The translations under genes were made by a program, and so were the position numbers. A stretch of DNA of 64,000 nt from CAYNFR01 sp964396595 (lineage in GTDB: Bacteria; Bacteroidota; Bacteroidia; Chitinophagales; Saprospiraceae): assembly GCA_964396595.1 (NCBI GenBank), contig CAYNFR010000018.1, positions 1 through 64,000 on the forward strand, written 5' to 3'. The notes beneath the pieces were generated by a model that was given only the letters and a program-made list of their open reading frames with translations, ran no database searches and had not been told where the DNA came from. Below, one piece after another: positions 35,214-44,528 of this stretch. Position 1 is the stretch's first letter. Every line of letters begins with the position of its first letter.

Positions 35214-36524
35214 CTAATAGCTGATACCCTCAACAATCCACTTAGCCAGTGCATCACGATTTTCCGGATTGAGAATCCGCTTGTGGTCTTTAGCATTCTT
35301 GATATTTCCAAGCTCAATGAGTATAGCTGGCGGCGAAGTTTTTTTAATTACATAAAACGCCTTCTCGTGCATCTTACCTGTGTATCCTCTGTTTTTCTGA
35401 TGTTCAGCATATTTTGATTCGAAGACTTTATGAACTCTACTGGCGAGGTCGCGTGATGCTTCGCTATTTTTGTAATAACAGAAAAATACATCTTGATTGT
35501 GTGATTCAGAATTAGAGTCAATATGAATGGAGATCATACGCTGATCCTTGATACCTTTCTTCTTGTAATAGTCATATTTAGTGTTTACATATTGAGTTCT
35601 TTGTTCGAGTCGCTCTACATGGTTGAACGGTATCTTAGAACCATCTGCCAAGGTTTCTGTCTTGTCGCATTTGAGGTATTGATCGTTTCTTATGCCATTG
35701 GATTTATCTTGGATAACCATCTCAACGATTGCACCTTGTTCGAGGAGCTTTTTTGCCACGCGTGCTGCTACGTCATAGGCGTATTCGTCTTCACACAATC
35801 TATGCTTACAATCCGTGCAGATCGCTCCCGGATCCGGCCCACCGTGACCAGAAACTACATAGAATACGCTATTAGCCAGGCGGTCACTACTTACTTTTAC
35901 ATTTTTATGGTCTTTACCCAAGTAGTCGTAGCTGGAAGAGGTGGTGACCTTGGGAGATATTGATGGCGTGCTTTCTATAGCACTTAATAATTCTTTAGAA
36001 GGGTTAATCTCGTTCTTTTCCGGTTTATTTTCGACAACTGCTTCCGTTTTTAAATCGGCTTCACTGGACGTTTTAAAATCTTCTTTTTTGTTGTCAGACT
36101 TCACACCGAATGTGATAAATTCATGATAAGGTACCCAGAGTATCCGACTATCTCTAAAATCGGTCATTCTCAATGACTTGCGATGGATATTTTCATTGTA
36201 TTTCTGAATTCTAAGTGCTTGGTTGATGTCCTCTATTTTAAGTGTTGAACGAATACTTTTGCCATCGTACTTGTAGATCAATATAGGTAGCTTGTACTTT
36301 CGATCTAGTTTCAGCGCCTCATTTTGTTTCAGTTTATTCAGCGCGTAAAATGCATCAACATTAGCGGTCTGATTATTAAGTTCATACCTTTGCATTAAGG
36401 TAATGATACCATCACCTTTCTGGATACTGACTTCATGGATAGTTGCATCATCCGGAATGATAATCGTGTTGTTAAGCTTATCATTAAATCCGGCTATTGT
36501 AAATAGAATAAACAACAAGTGCAT
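35214..36524 (-). CDS. N-acetylmuramoyl-L-alanine amidase (Amidase_3)
   Basis: A 436-residue exported protein. The first 17 residues are a short hydrophobic signal; residues 25-130 hold LysM-like helices and strands (IQKGDGIITLMQRYELN), then a Ser/Glu/Lys linker. The C-terminal 215 residues are the zinc amidase: His227 in SGHGGPDPGA, Glu247 in CEDEYAYD, a His in ISIHIDSNS, and the catalytic Glu in ILIELGNIKN. It cleaves the amide bond between MurNAc and the stem peptide. An insert CTDCKHRLC with three Cys just after the first zinc His is a noticeable feature. The gene ends three bases from the convergent LuxE-like gene. Confidence 0.9.
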   Translation of the reverse strand: MHLLFILFTIAGFNDKLNNTIIIPDDATIHEVSIQKGDGIITLMQRYELNNQTANVDAFYALNKLKQNEALKLDRKYKLPILIYKYDGKSIRSTLKIEDINQALRIQKYNENIHRKSLRMTDFRDSRILWVPYHEFITFGVKSDNKKEDFKTSSEADLKTEAVVENKPEKNEINPSKELLSAIESTPSISPKVTTSSSYDYLGKDHKNVKVSSDRLANSVFYVVSGHGGPDPGAICTDCKHRLCEDEYAYDVAARVAKKLLEQGAIVEMVIQDKSNGIRNDQYLKCDKTETLADGSKIPFNHVERLEQRTQYVNTKYDYYKKKGIKDQRMISIHIDSNSESHNQDVFFCYYKNSEASRDLASRVHKVFESKYAEHQKNRGYTGKMHEKAFYVIKKTSPPAILIELGNIKNAKDHKRILNPENRDALAKWIVEGISY

Positions 36525-36541
36525 AACAAATAGTTGATATA

Positions 36542-36549
36542 CAAATGTA
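36542..36549 (-). promoter_or_regulatory. -7 element (TACATTTG) of the amidase gene
   Basis: On the minus strand TACATTTG fits TAnnTTTG. The start point would be near 36536, 12 bases before the amidase ATG at 36524. The same 56-bp gap holds the divergent ccmB start. Confidence 0.45.
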
Positions 36550-36580
36550 TATAAATTATTTTAAATCATAATATGTTATT

Positions 36581-37225
36581 GTGAAAGGTTTTTATGCCAA
36601 TCTTCTTTTTTCATTCAAGCAGGAGTTTCGTCAGTGGCAGCTTTTAATAGGATTATTCATATTTACAGCATTGATAGCCTATGTGTCTTTTCGCATTAAA
36701 CCTAGTATCGATACGGTCGAGTTTACAATGCTCTTTTGGACGTTTACATTATTAATCGGTATCAATGTGGCTATCCGAGCTGAGTCATTATTGAGTACCC
36801 AAGAGTCAATGTGGCTGTATACACTGACTTCCTCTGCTCAGTTTATTGCTGCCAGAGTGGTATACACCGTGATATACTTATTAGCAACGGGTGTTTCTTT
36901 TTATTTATTTCTGATCTTATTTTATTACCCGGGGCTTCAGTTTAGTTTGGATTTTTTACTACTTATCGGTATAATGAGTGTGGTGATGGGCTCATGCTTA
37001 TCGCTGCTTTCTGCCATAGCTGCTCGAACATCCGGGCAGAATGTCTTGTTAAGTATTCTGAGTATTCCATTATTGATACCTGCTGTGCTTCTTCTCAGTA
37101 ATATTTCTATAGAGTTAATGATGAGCTTGAGTATGGACTTTTCGAAGATAATCTCACTTTTGGCGATAAGTTTATTAAGTATAGGTGCAGCAATTTTCTT
37201 ACATCCTTATATTTGGCGGCAATGA
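36581..37225 (+). CDS. ccmB: Haem exporter membrane subunit CcmB
   Basis: A 214-residue membrane protein with about six predicted helices. The N-terminal FSFKQEFRQWQ is the cytoplasmic helix typical of CcmB, followed by hydrophobic segments (LLIGLFIFTALIAYV, FWTFTLLIGINVAIRAE). With CcmA, which is not in the window, it forms the ABC unit used in cytochrome c maturation system I. The start is GTG (36581). ccmC begins in the ATGA that contains its stop. Confidence 0.88.
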   Translation: MKGFYANLLFSFKQEFRQWQLLIGLFIFTALIAYVSFRIKPSIDTVEFTMLFWTFTLLIGINVAIRAESLLSTQESMWLYTLTSSAQFIAARVVYTVIYLLATGVSFYLFLILFYYPGLQFSLDFLLLIGIMSVVMGSCLSLLSAIAARTSGQNVLLSILSIPLLIPAVLLLSNISIELMMSLSMDFSKIISLLAISLLSIGAAIFLHPYIWRQ

Positions 37226-38289
37226 ATGGGTTTCTTGAACAGAGCTGGTGGAAATATGTGACGATAGTCATACTTCTCTACACTTTTACAGTTGGATTGC
37301 TAATCCCGCTTAAACCTGGTATAACAAGTATTGACCACGATCCTGCCGTTTTAGGAGAAAGTTTGGAACTCTTAGTGACGTCGTATAACACATCATTTGA
37401 GCCGTCTATGGTACCTACGGGCTACCTCAAGCTAGATAGTATTCACATACTTAAATCGAGTAAATCAAAAGTATTGGGATCTGATCTTCTTCAGTTCGTG
37501 TTTGATCTACCGGCAGCATTACCTTTTCAAGAGAAAAGAGCATTTCCGACGCTAGTTATAAGTGTACCACATGAAGGTTATTTAGTATTGCCTTCTGCGT
37601 TGGCGATTACAGATCCGGTGCGGAGAGACGTAGATTTCAATGGTGCAGAAAGATGGAACGATCGTATTGCTATTCAAGAAAGCGCATGGAAGTTTCAATT
37701 TCCTTATAGATCTATCTTGTATGAGACAATACGCAATACATTTTATCATGTGGCTATATGGATGGCTATGTTTGTGTTGATCATTATTGGGCTGATTTAC
37801 AGTATTAAATACCTCCGGACGGCAGATATGTATTGCGACGCAGTCGGCCAATCTTTCACTTTTGTAGCGGTCATATTCGGATGCATAGGCATGGTTACAG
37901 GTAGTGTCTGGGCTAAGAATACATGGGGGACTTATTGGACAGATGACCCGAAACTTAATCTTTCAGCCGTCGCCATGATCATTTATGCAGGATATTTAAT
38001 CCTAAGAGCTTCAATAAAGGATGAAGAGCAGCGAGCAAGGCTTTCTGCGGTGTATAATGTTTTTGCATTTGTGGCTATGATACCATTGATCTTTATCATC
38101 CCGAGATTGACCAGTAGTCTTCACCCTGGCAATGGAGGCAATCCGGCACTAGGTGGCGAGGATCTCGACAGTACATTGCGGCTAGTGTTTTATCCGACGA
38201 TCATTGGATATACATTGATGGGGGTATGGATAGCGAGCTTGTTGTATCGGCTACGAGTGATCGATCTTAAGATGATCTTTCGGGAATAG
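37222..38289 (+). CDS. ccmC: CcmC-like haem-handling protein with long periplasmic insert
   Basis: About 355 residues, longer than the 220-250 usual for CcmC. One N-terminal helix (about residues 12-29) is followed by a soluble stretch of around 140 residues with beta-rich content, and then by the CcmC core: FYHVAIWMAMF (haem-ligand-like His near 176), GSVWAKNTWGTYWTDDPKL (variant of the WWD haem-binding loop), and SSLHPGN with the second His. It hands haem to CcmE. The start is placed at ATG 37222, overlapping the ccmB stop; the open frame begins nine bases earlier with TTG. The insert is the odd feature and is of unknown role. Confidence 0.85.
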   Translation: MNGFLEQSWWKYVTIVILLYTFTVGLLIPLKPGITSIDHDPAVLGESLELLVTSYNTSFEPSMVPTGYLKLDSIHILKSSKSKVLGSDLLQFVFDLPAALPFQEKRAFPTLVISVPHEGYLVLPSALAITDPVRRDVDFNGAERWNDRIAIQESAWKFQFPYRSILYETIRNTFYHVAIWMAMFVLIIIGLIYSIKYLRTADMYCDAVGQSFTFVAVIFGCIGMVTGSVWAKNTWGTYWTDDPKLNLSAVAMIIYAGYLILRASIKDEEQRARLSAVYNVFAFVAMIPLIFIIPRLTSSLHPGNGGNPALGGEDLDSTLRLVFYPTIIGYTLMGVWIASLLYRLRVIDLKMIFRE

Positions 38290-38401
38290 TTCATTTTAAG
38301 TTTTTTCATTGGGCAAAGCACTATTCTTACAGAAGTATAATATAAAGACTGAGCAGTATTGGTTTAAATATTTTATCATTGCGGTATTATTCTGATATAA
38401 T

Positions 38402-38584
38402 ATGTTGGAGTCAATTTTTAGTTTTTTGATGACGCCTTTGTTCGCCATGATCATGAATCAATCTCATAGAGATGGCAAGATTTGGTCAGTGGTGATAGTT
38501 ATGGCTTTGGTGATATTAGGCTTTGGTGTTTTATTATTCATCTTGGAGAGGCGTATCAAGGAGATGGAGGAAAAATTAAATTAA
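38402..38584 (+). CDS. CcmD-like one-helix membrane protein
   Basis: A 60-residue protein with a single hydrophobic helix (WSVVIVMALVILGFGVLLFILE) followed by a charged tail (RRIKEMEEKL), like CcmD, which docks CcmC/CcmAB and CcmE in haem release. It lies 112 bp after ccmC and 7 bp before the dehydrogenase gene. Position and topology support the call; the short sequence alone would not. Confidence 0.65.
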   Translation: MLESIFSFLMTPLFAMIMNQSHRDGKIWSVVIVMALVILGFGVLLFILERRIKEMEEKLN

Positions 38585-38591
38585 ATACTAT

Positions 38592-40013
38592 ATGGCTCAT
38601 GATGGAAGGAGCTTTTATGCTACAGTGCAGAAGAATTTTGACAATGCGGCAAAACATCTTAATCACTCCCCGGGACTTTTGTCACAAATACGAGAATGTA
38701 ACTCTGTTTATCAGATCAGATTTCCTGTAAGAATCGGCAATGACTATCAGGTCATCGAGGCATATCGTGTTCAACACAGTCATCACAGACTTCCGACCAA
38801 AGGGGGTATCAGATACAGTGATATGGTCGATCAAGAGGAAGTGATGGCACTTGCTGCGTTGATGACTTACAAGTGTGCTTTGGTCGATGTACCCTTCGGA
38901 GGAGCAAAGGGAGGGGTAAAGATAAACCCGCGCAATTACGATCCGGAAGTACTTCAGCGTATCACGCGGCGATACACAGTTGAACTGATAAAAAAGGGAT
39001 TTATTGGTCCTAGTGTTGATGTTCCCGCCCCAGATTATGGTACCGGAGAGCGAGAAATGGCTTGGATTTTAGACACTTACTATGCTTTCTCCAAAGGAAA
39101 CGAAATTGATGCTGCGGGATGCGTTACTGGCAAACCTGTAAATCAGAACGGAATACGTGGAAGAACAGAAGCGACAGGACGCGGCGTTTATTATGGCTTA
39201 AGAGAGGCCATGTCAGTCAAAGAGGACATGGCACAACTCGGTTTAACACCAGGGATAGCCGGAAAGAGAATAGTGATACAAGGATTCGGAAATGTAGGAA
39301 CTTATTCGGGTCTTATCGCACAACAAGAGGGTGATGCCTTGATAGTGGGTATCGCTGAGTATGATGGTACAATCGTAAATCCTGCAGGGATTGATATCGA
39401 AAAACTTATCGAATATCGCAAAGAAAGAGGAACCATCGTTGGATTTCCGGGCACTGACACCTTGCTCGACAAAAATGACTGGGTAGGGATTGATTGTGAT
39501 GTGCTTATTCCTGCAGCACTTGAAAACCAGATTCATAAAGATAACGTATCTCAAGTTAAGGCTAAAATAATTGCCGAGGCAGCAAATGGTCCGCTTACCG
39601 CTGAAGCGGATGCTCATCTGTCTCAAGCGGGGATTATGGTTTTGCCGGACATGTATCTCAATGCCGGGGGTGTGACGGTATCGTACTTCGAATGGCTGAA
39701 AAACTTATCTCACATGCGATTTGGTAGAATGGAAAAGAGATTTAATCAGACTACCTATCTCAACATCGTCGAGACAATTGAGAAAATAACGAATCATAAA
39801 CTTGATGAAAAGTTTAAGAAGCAAATTACCAAAGGCGCAGATGAAATAGATCTTGTTCGTTCTGGATTGGAAGAAACAATGGTAACTGCCTATCACAATA
39901 TCCGCAACGTAAAGCTTTCAAGCAATACCATAGAGGATCTTCGTACAGCAGCTTTTGTAAGTGCGATTGATAAAGTAGCAAGTGATTATATTGCGCTAGG
40001 CGTATTCCCATAG
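38592..40013 (+). CDS. Glu/Leu/Phe/Val-type dehydrogenase
   Basis: A 473-residue NAD(P)-dependent amino acid dehydrogenase. HRLPTKGGIRYSD and CALVDVPFGGAKGGV hold the substrate and catalytic lysines; PSVDVPAPDYGTGEREMAWILDTY is the GDH catalytic Asp region; IQGFGNVGTYSG is the Rossmann nucleotide site; IIAEAANGP and GGVTVSYFEW complete the pattern. Glutamate dehydrogenase is the likeliest activity given the overall pattern, but the specificity is not proven. The saccharopine pathway 4 kb downstream yields glutamate, giving a possible metabolic link. It follows ccmD by 7 bp. Confidence 0.92.
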   Translation: MAHDGRSFYATVQKNFDNAAKHLNHSPGLLSQIRECNSVYQIRFPVRIGNDYQVIEAYRVQHSHHRLPTKGGIRYSDMVDQEEVMALAALMTYKCALVDVPFGGAKGGVKINPRNYDPEVLQRITRRYTVELIKKGFIGPSVDVPAPDYGTGEREMAWILDTYYAFSKGNEIDAAGCVTGKPVNQNGIRGRTEATGRGVYYGLREAMSVKEDMAQLGLTPGIAGKRIVIQGFGNVGTYSGLIAQQEGDALIVGIAEYDGTIVNPAGIDIEKLIEYRKERGTIVGFPGTDTLLDKNDWVGIDCDVLIPAALENQIHKDNVSQVKAKIIAEAANGPLTAEADAHLSQAGIMVLPDMYLNAGGVTVSYFEWLKNLSHMRFGRMEKRFNQTTYLNIVETIEKITNHKLDEKFKKQITKGADEIDLVRSGLEETMVTAYHNIRNVKLSSNTIEDLRTAAFVSAIDKVASDYIALGVFP

Positions 40014-40031
40014 ATGTTAAAATTTAAAAAG

Positions 40032-40760
40032 ATGAAAAGTATTTCTACCTTATTCTTATTGATTATATCTAATGCTGTATTCAGCCAAAGTAAATTTCCA
40101 CCTGAAATGACAGAAGTGTGGGAGCCGGAACCAAGAGCCGTGATGCCCGGCACGAATGGGTCTCCACCATCCGATGCAGTCATTCTGCTAGGCAGTCAAG
40201 GTGCGGATGCATGGCAACATGCTGATGGATCAGCTGTCAAGTGGAATTTTACCGATGGAGTGCTGACAGTTGTCCGAGGGGCAGGTGGGATTAAGACTAA
40301 AGAGCTATTTGGGGATTGTCAGTTACATGTAGAATGGAGGTCGCCATCAGAAATCAGAGGTGAAGGCCAAGGACGTGGCAATAGTGGCGTTTTTCTGCAA
40401 GGTCGATACGAGGTACAAGTTCTGGATAGCTATAATAATCGCACATACAGTAATGGTCAGGCCGGATCACTTTATAAACAAAGTATTCCACTTGTTAATG
40501 CTATGCGTCCTCCGGGTGAATGGCAGACATATGATATTATATATAAAGCACCGACTTTCAATGCTGATGGCATTAAGACAAGTTCTGCCTATATTACGGT
40601 TATCCACAACGGTATCGTGATACAGAATCACGAAGAATTAAAAGGAACTACGGAGTATATCGGTTTACCTAAAAATATTGCACATGGAGAAGATTCCATA
40701 CACTTGCAAGATCATGGTGATCCGGTTAGTTTCCGTAATATCTGGCTGAGGAAGTTATAA
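40032..40760 (+). CDS. DUF1080 (3-keto-disaccharide hydrolase-like) secreted protein
   Basis: About 242 residues with a signal peptide (MKSISTLFLLIISNAVFSQ). The jelly-roll body has the DUF1080 pattern: VKWNFTDGVLTV, KTKELFGDCQLHVEWR, GNSGVFLQGRYEVQVLDSY, NGQAGSLYKQ, GEWQTYDIIYKAP and a DHGDPVSFRNIWLRKL end. Members of this family cleave 3-keto-glycosides, matching the GMC/TIM-barrel cluster at 1.8-6 kb in pathway though not in location. The ATG at 40032 starts the signal; the frame is open from 40014, one base after the preceding stop. Confidence 0.88.
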   Translation: MKSISTLFLLIISNAVFSQSKFPPEMTEVWEPEPRAVMPGTNGSPPSDAVILLGSQGADAWQHADGSAVKWNFTDGVLTVVRGAGGIKTKELFGDCQLHVEWRSPSEIRGEGQGRGNSGVFLQGRYEVQVLDSYNNRTYSNGQAGSLYKQSIPLVNAMRPPGEWQTYDIIYKAPTFNADGIKTSSAYITVIHNGIVIQNHEELKGTTEYIGLPKNIAHGEDSIHLQDHGDPVSFRNIWLRKL

Positions 40761-40791
40761 GCATTAAAAGTACTACTGTAAATATCGTGCT

Positions 40792-43227
40792 ATGCGCTTT
40801 GCGGACATAGTACTCCCTCTCGCTATACCCAATGTGTATACATATGCCGTACCTGTAGAGATACAAAAAGATCTTGCATTCGGACAGCGGGTAGAAGTGC
40901 CTGTCAGAAACAAACTTTATTCTGGGGTGGTAGTCGATATTCATGATCGTAAGCCGGTTGTTAAAACGCGTAACATTGTCTCGATCATAGATTCAACGCC
41001 ATCCATCACACCTACCCAATACGCGTTTTGGAAGTGGATAAGTGAGTATTATTGTGCCTATATAGGTGAGGTGATGAATATTGCTTTGCCTACTGCTCTG
41101 AAATTAGCCAGTGAAACGAAAATAGTTTTTATTCCTAGTGAAGGCTGGGAAGAGTTAGAATTAACAGATGATCAATACCTCGTCTGTGAGGCTCTGTCTA
41201 TTCAGCAGGAGCTTACTATTGGTGTTATCCAAGAAATCGTCGGTAAGAAAACAGTATATCCACTCATTAAATCGCTAATGCAGCTAGGTCTGGCTGGGAT
41301 AAGAGAGGATATTCAAGAGAAGTATTTTTCGCGTAAGGAAGATTATGTTGAACTTCTTGAACCTTTTGATCAGGATATTCAAGAAACCATAAACAAATTG
41401 TCTAGATCAGAACTTCAACAACGTGCTGTTCTGGGTATCTACAGTCTGCGAAAAAGGGAAAAATCGGTGTCAGTAGCACAGCTCAAAGAGCTGGCGAGTA
41501 TTGATAGATCCGTCATCAATAGCCTTGTTAAAAAAGGAATTATAAAAATATTCTCTAAAAATATCAGTCGCTTAGAGCAAGACCGTGACAGCGAGAAGTC
41601 GGAAAAAGAAATAGAATTGTCACCTAGCCAAGTAGCAAGTCTTGCATCTATTAAAAGTGGATTTCTGGACAAAAGACCCGTCCTGCTGCATGGCATTACA
41701 GGAAGCGGGAAAACCCAGATCTATGTAAAACTTATTCAAGAGTATCTGTCACAAGGTGGACAGGTATTGTACTTGCTTCCGGAGATAGCCTTGACTTCTC
41801 AGATCGTAAAACGACTACAGGCAGTTCTGGAAGATTCAGTATTCATTTATCACAGCAAGGTGCATGATCAGAAAAGAGTGGAGATCTATCAGGCAGCCAT
41901 GCATGCCAATAAGTTATTTATCGGGGCTCGTTCAGCAGTATTCCTTCCCTTTACGAATCTTAAATTAATCGTCATTGATGAAGAACATGACCCTTCATAC
42001 AAGCAACAACAACCCAGTCCGAAGTATAATGCACGCGATGCGGGCATCATGCTGGCACATATGACTGGAGCGAATATCGTGCTTGGATCTGCTACACCGT
42101 CATTGGAGTCTATGCTCAATGCTTCTAAACAAAAGCACCATTATGTGCAGCTCAATGAGCGATATGGCGCTGCTCAGCTACCCGAGATAGAGCTAGTGAA
42201 TATGCGTAAGGCATATGAGGAGGGACTGGTTACAGAAAGTATTTCGCATAGATTATTGGACTTGCTTAAGGAGACACTTGGCCGAAGAGATCAGTCGATC
42301 ATTTTCCAAAATAGGAGGGGCTATGCCCCAATACTAAAATGTGTCATGTGTGGATGGACAGTCGAATGCCCTAACTGCGACGTGAGCCTCACCTATCACC
42401 AGTATTATCAAGAAATGAAATGTCATTGCTGTGGTTATCGGACGAAGAGACCTACAGGATGTCTTGCTTGTGGACATCACGAACTTAAGTTGATCGGCAT
42501 CGGGACGGAGAAAATAGAAGAGACTTTACAAAGACTATTGCCAGAGGCGCGAATAGCGCGCTTTGATCATGACAGTACGCGAAGTAAAAAGAACCAGGAT
42601 AAGATTCTTTGCGACTTTGAATCCGGATTGATAGATATATTGGTGGGTACGCAGATGATCACAAAGGGTTTTGATTTTGATCGGATTTCTCTGGTAGGGG
42701 TGATCAGTTCTGACGGCTTATTAAACTACCCTGATTACAGGGCAAGTGAACGGGGTTTTCAGCTGCTGATGCAAGTAAGTGGTCGGGCAGGGCGTAGGGA
42801 GAAAGTCGGGCAGGTAATAATACAAGGATACAATATATCCCATCCTGTATTAAGGGACATCTTATCGGCTGACTATGAGAGTTTTGCAACGAGGGAGTTA
42901 AAGGAGCGAGAGACCTTTAAGTATCCTCCCTATTACTTTATGGTATTGATTTTGCTCACTCACAAGCAATTAGAAAATGTTAAAGAAGCGGCTAGCTCTC
43001 TTGTGCAAAAATTAAGGCTTACATGGGGCAATCGTGTCACTGGGCCCGTTGATCCTACGATTCTAAGAGTAAGAGGGCAGTATCAACAACAAATCATGAT
43101 CAAGTACGAACGGAGGCAAGATGTTGCCACCACCATGAAGCGCAGTATTGGCGAGGCGATTGAGAAGTTGAAGCAAGAGTCCGTATTTAAAAATGTTGTA
43201 ATTAGTATAGATATAGACCCTTATTAG
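40792..43227 (+). CDS. priA: Primosomal protein N' (replication restart helicase)
   Basis: An 811-residue superfamily 2 helicase. The N-terminal 3'BD and winged-helix parts precede Walker A GITGSGKT (about residues 301-308), the DEEH box in VIDEEHDPSYKQQ (about 394), and the PriA zinc-binding insert with Cys pairs (KCVMCGW, CPNCD, CHCCG, CLACG, residues about 516-561). The C-terminal motifs GTQMITKGFDFDRI and QVSGRAGRREK are intact. It reloads the replisome at stalled forks. It stands alone after the DUF1080 gene, with a hairpin (43255-43277) after its stop. Confidence 0.96.
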   Translation: MRFADIVLPLAIPNVYTYAVPVEIQKDLAFGQRVEVPVRNKLYSGVVVDIHDRKPVVKTRNIVSIIDSTPSITPTQYAFWKWISEYYCAYIGEVMNIALPTALKLASETKIVFIPSEGWEELELTDDQYLVCEALSIQQELTIGVIQEIVGKKTVYPLIKSLMQLGLAGIREDIQEKYFSRKEDYVELLEPFDQDIQETINKLSRSELQQRAVLGIYSLRKREKSVSVAQLKELASIDRSVINSLVKKGIIKIFSKNISRLEQDRDSEKSEKEIELSPSQVASLASIKSGFLDKRPVLLHGITGSGKTQIYVKLIQEYLSQGGQVLYLLPEIALTSQIVKRLQAVLEDSVFIYHSKVHDQKRVEIYQAAMHANKLFIGARSAVFLPFTNLKLIVIDEEHDPSYKQQQPSPKYNARDAGIMLAHMTGANIVLGSATPSLESMLNASKQKHHYVQLNERYGAAQLPEIELVNMRKAYEEGLVTESISHRLLDLLKETLGRRDQSIIFQNRRGYAPILKCVMCGWTVECPNCDVSLTYHQYYQEMKCHCCGYRTKRPTGCLACGHHELKLIGIGTEKIEETLQRLLPEARIARFDHDSTRSKKNQDKILCDFESGLIDILVGTQMITKGFDFDRISLVGVISSDGLLNYPDYRASERGFQLLMQVSGRAGRREKVGQVIIQGYNISHPVLRDILSADYESFATRELKERETFKYPPYYFMVLILLTHKQLENVKEAASSLVQKLRLTWGNRVTGPVDPTILRVRGQYQQQIMIKYERRQDVATTMKRSIGEAIEKLKQESVFKNVVISIDIDPY

Positions 43228-43254
43228 ATTTACGAAGTTATCTTGTTATAAAAC

Positions 43255-43277
43255 TATATTGGGCTGCGCCCAATATA
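43255..43277 (+). repeat. Hairpin after priA
   Basis: TATATTGGGC and GCCCAATATA pair around TGC (10-bp stem, 3-base loop). It lies 28 bp after the priA stop. No T-run follows, but the position suggests a transcript-end or RNA-stability structure. The core GGGCTGCGCCC resembles the GGGCGTTGCCC word of the repeat at the left end of the window. Confidence 0.6.
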
Positions 43278-43418
43278 TATCGCTAGGTTTTCAACTCATA
43301 TTTGCTAGTCTGCGATATTGATTGTGTGTCATTTTATCAATAAGCCTTCTTTAACATGGGAATAATATTCATCTTTGATGCCCAATCTGTGGATGCGGTA
43401 ATAAAAACATTGAAAGAA

Positions 43419-44480
43419 ATGAAGAAAGTATTGGTGTTTGGATTAGGGAAAGTGGGCACCCTTGTAGGGGTCTTATTGAGTAAGCGTTTCCAAGTGACGG
43501 CAGTTGATATGTATGCCCCCCACTACAATTACAAGCTTCCGTTTACGATCGTACGGGCTGATGTGAAGGATCAATCCCAAATCGAACCGCTTGTGCAATC
43601 ACATGATGCCATTGTCTCTGCATTGCCTTATTTCCTCAATAAGGACTTGGCGGTGATGGCTCATACGCATGGCAAGCATTATTTTGATCTTACAGAAGAT
43701 GTCGACACAACTAATTTTATCCGCAATCTTAGCTTGACTTCCTCCGGTGTCATGGCGCCACAGTGTGGACTAGCTCCCGGCTTTATAGGGGTTGTTGGTG
43801 CCAAATTAGCGGGTAAGTTCACAAAGCTGCGTGACATTGAATTAAGGGTAGGGGCGCTGCCACGTTATCCGAATGGCTTGTTGGCCTATTCTTTTACATG
43901 GTCACCTGCCGGTGTTATCAATGAATATCTGAAGGATGCAGAAGTGATTCACAATGGTGAGAAAAAAATGGTTCCATCTCTTGATGGCTTAGAATACATT
44001 AACATCGAAGGACAAGAGTTTGAAGCATTTACAACATCCGGTGGACTCGGTACGATGTGCGAGACGTATGAAGGCAAAGTGGATACTTTGAATTACAAGA
44101 CCATGCGCTATCCGGGACATTGTAAGCTTATGAAATTCTTGATGTATGAGTTGATATTGAAGGAGGATCCTAAAGGTTTAGAAAAAATGCTCTACAATGC
44201 TAAACCTCCTGTGTCTGACGATGTAGTGTATGTGTATGCTGTCGTAGAAGGATGGAAAGAACAGAACATCTATCGCGAGGAATATTATAAGGCATTTTAT
44301 CCGATCACTATTGATGGCATCACTTGGAGAGCTATATCATGGACTACAGCAGCCTCTATTGCAGCAGTTGTGGAGATGGTAGCAGATGGCATGCTGCCAC
44401 AGAAAGGATTTATCAAGCAAGAAGAGATATCTCTTGATAGATTTTTAACAACTACTAATGGCAGCTATTTTAATGAATAA
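43419..44480 (+). CDS. Saccharopine dehydrogenase family protein
   Basis: About 353 residues with the N-terminal Rossmann motif KKVLVFGLGKVG, then DAIVSALPYFLNKDLA, YFDLTEDVD, MAPQCGLAPGF and the C-terminal domain (YAVVEGWKEQ). This is the saccharopine reductase/dehydrogenase fold. The gene directly precedes an ALDH7-type aldehyde dehydrogenase (48 bp), indicating the glutamate-forming saccharopine dehydrogenase step of lysine catabolism. The chosen ATG 43419 starts right before the nucleotide fold; an upstream ATG at 43356 adds 21 residues with no counterpart. A lysine-ketoglutarate reductase gene is not in the window. Confidence 0.88.
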   Translation: MKKVLVFGLGKVGTLVGVLLSKRFQVTAVDMYAPHYNYKLPFTIVRADVKDQSQIEPLVQSHDAIVSALPYFLNKDLAVMAHTHGKHYFDLTEDVDTTNFIRNLSLTSSGVMAPQCGLAPGFIGVVGAKLAGKFTKLRDIELRVGALPRYPNGLLAYSFTWSPAGVINEYLKDAEVIHNGEKKMVPSLDGLEYINIEGQEFEAFTTSGGLGTMCETYEGKVDTLNYKTMRYPGHCKLMKFLMYELILKEDPKGLEKMLYNAKPPVSDDVVYVYAVVEGWKEQNIYREEYYKAFYPITIDGITWRAISWTTAASIAAVVEMVADGMLPQKGFIKQEEISLDRFLTTTNGSYFNE

Positions 44481-44528
44481 TATTACCTAGTATATCAATC
44501 ATCAAATAATCGTAACGACTCAACTACT

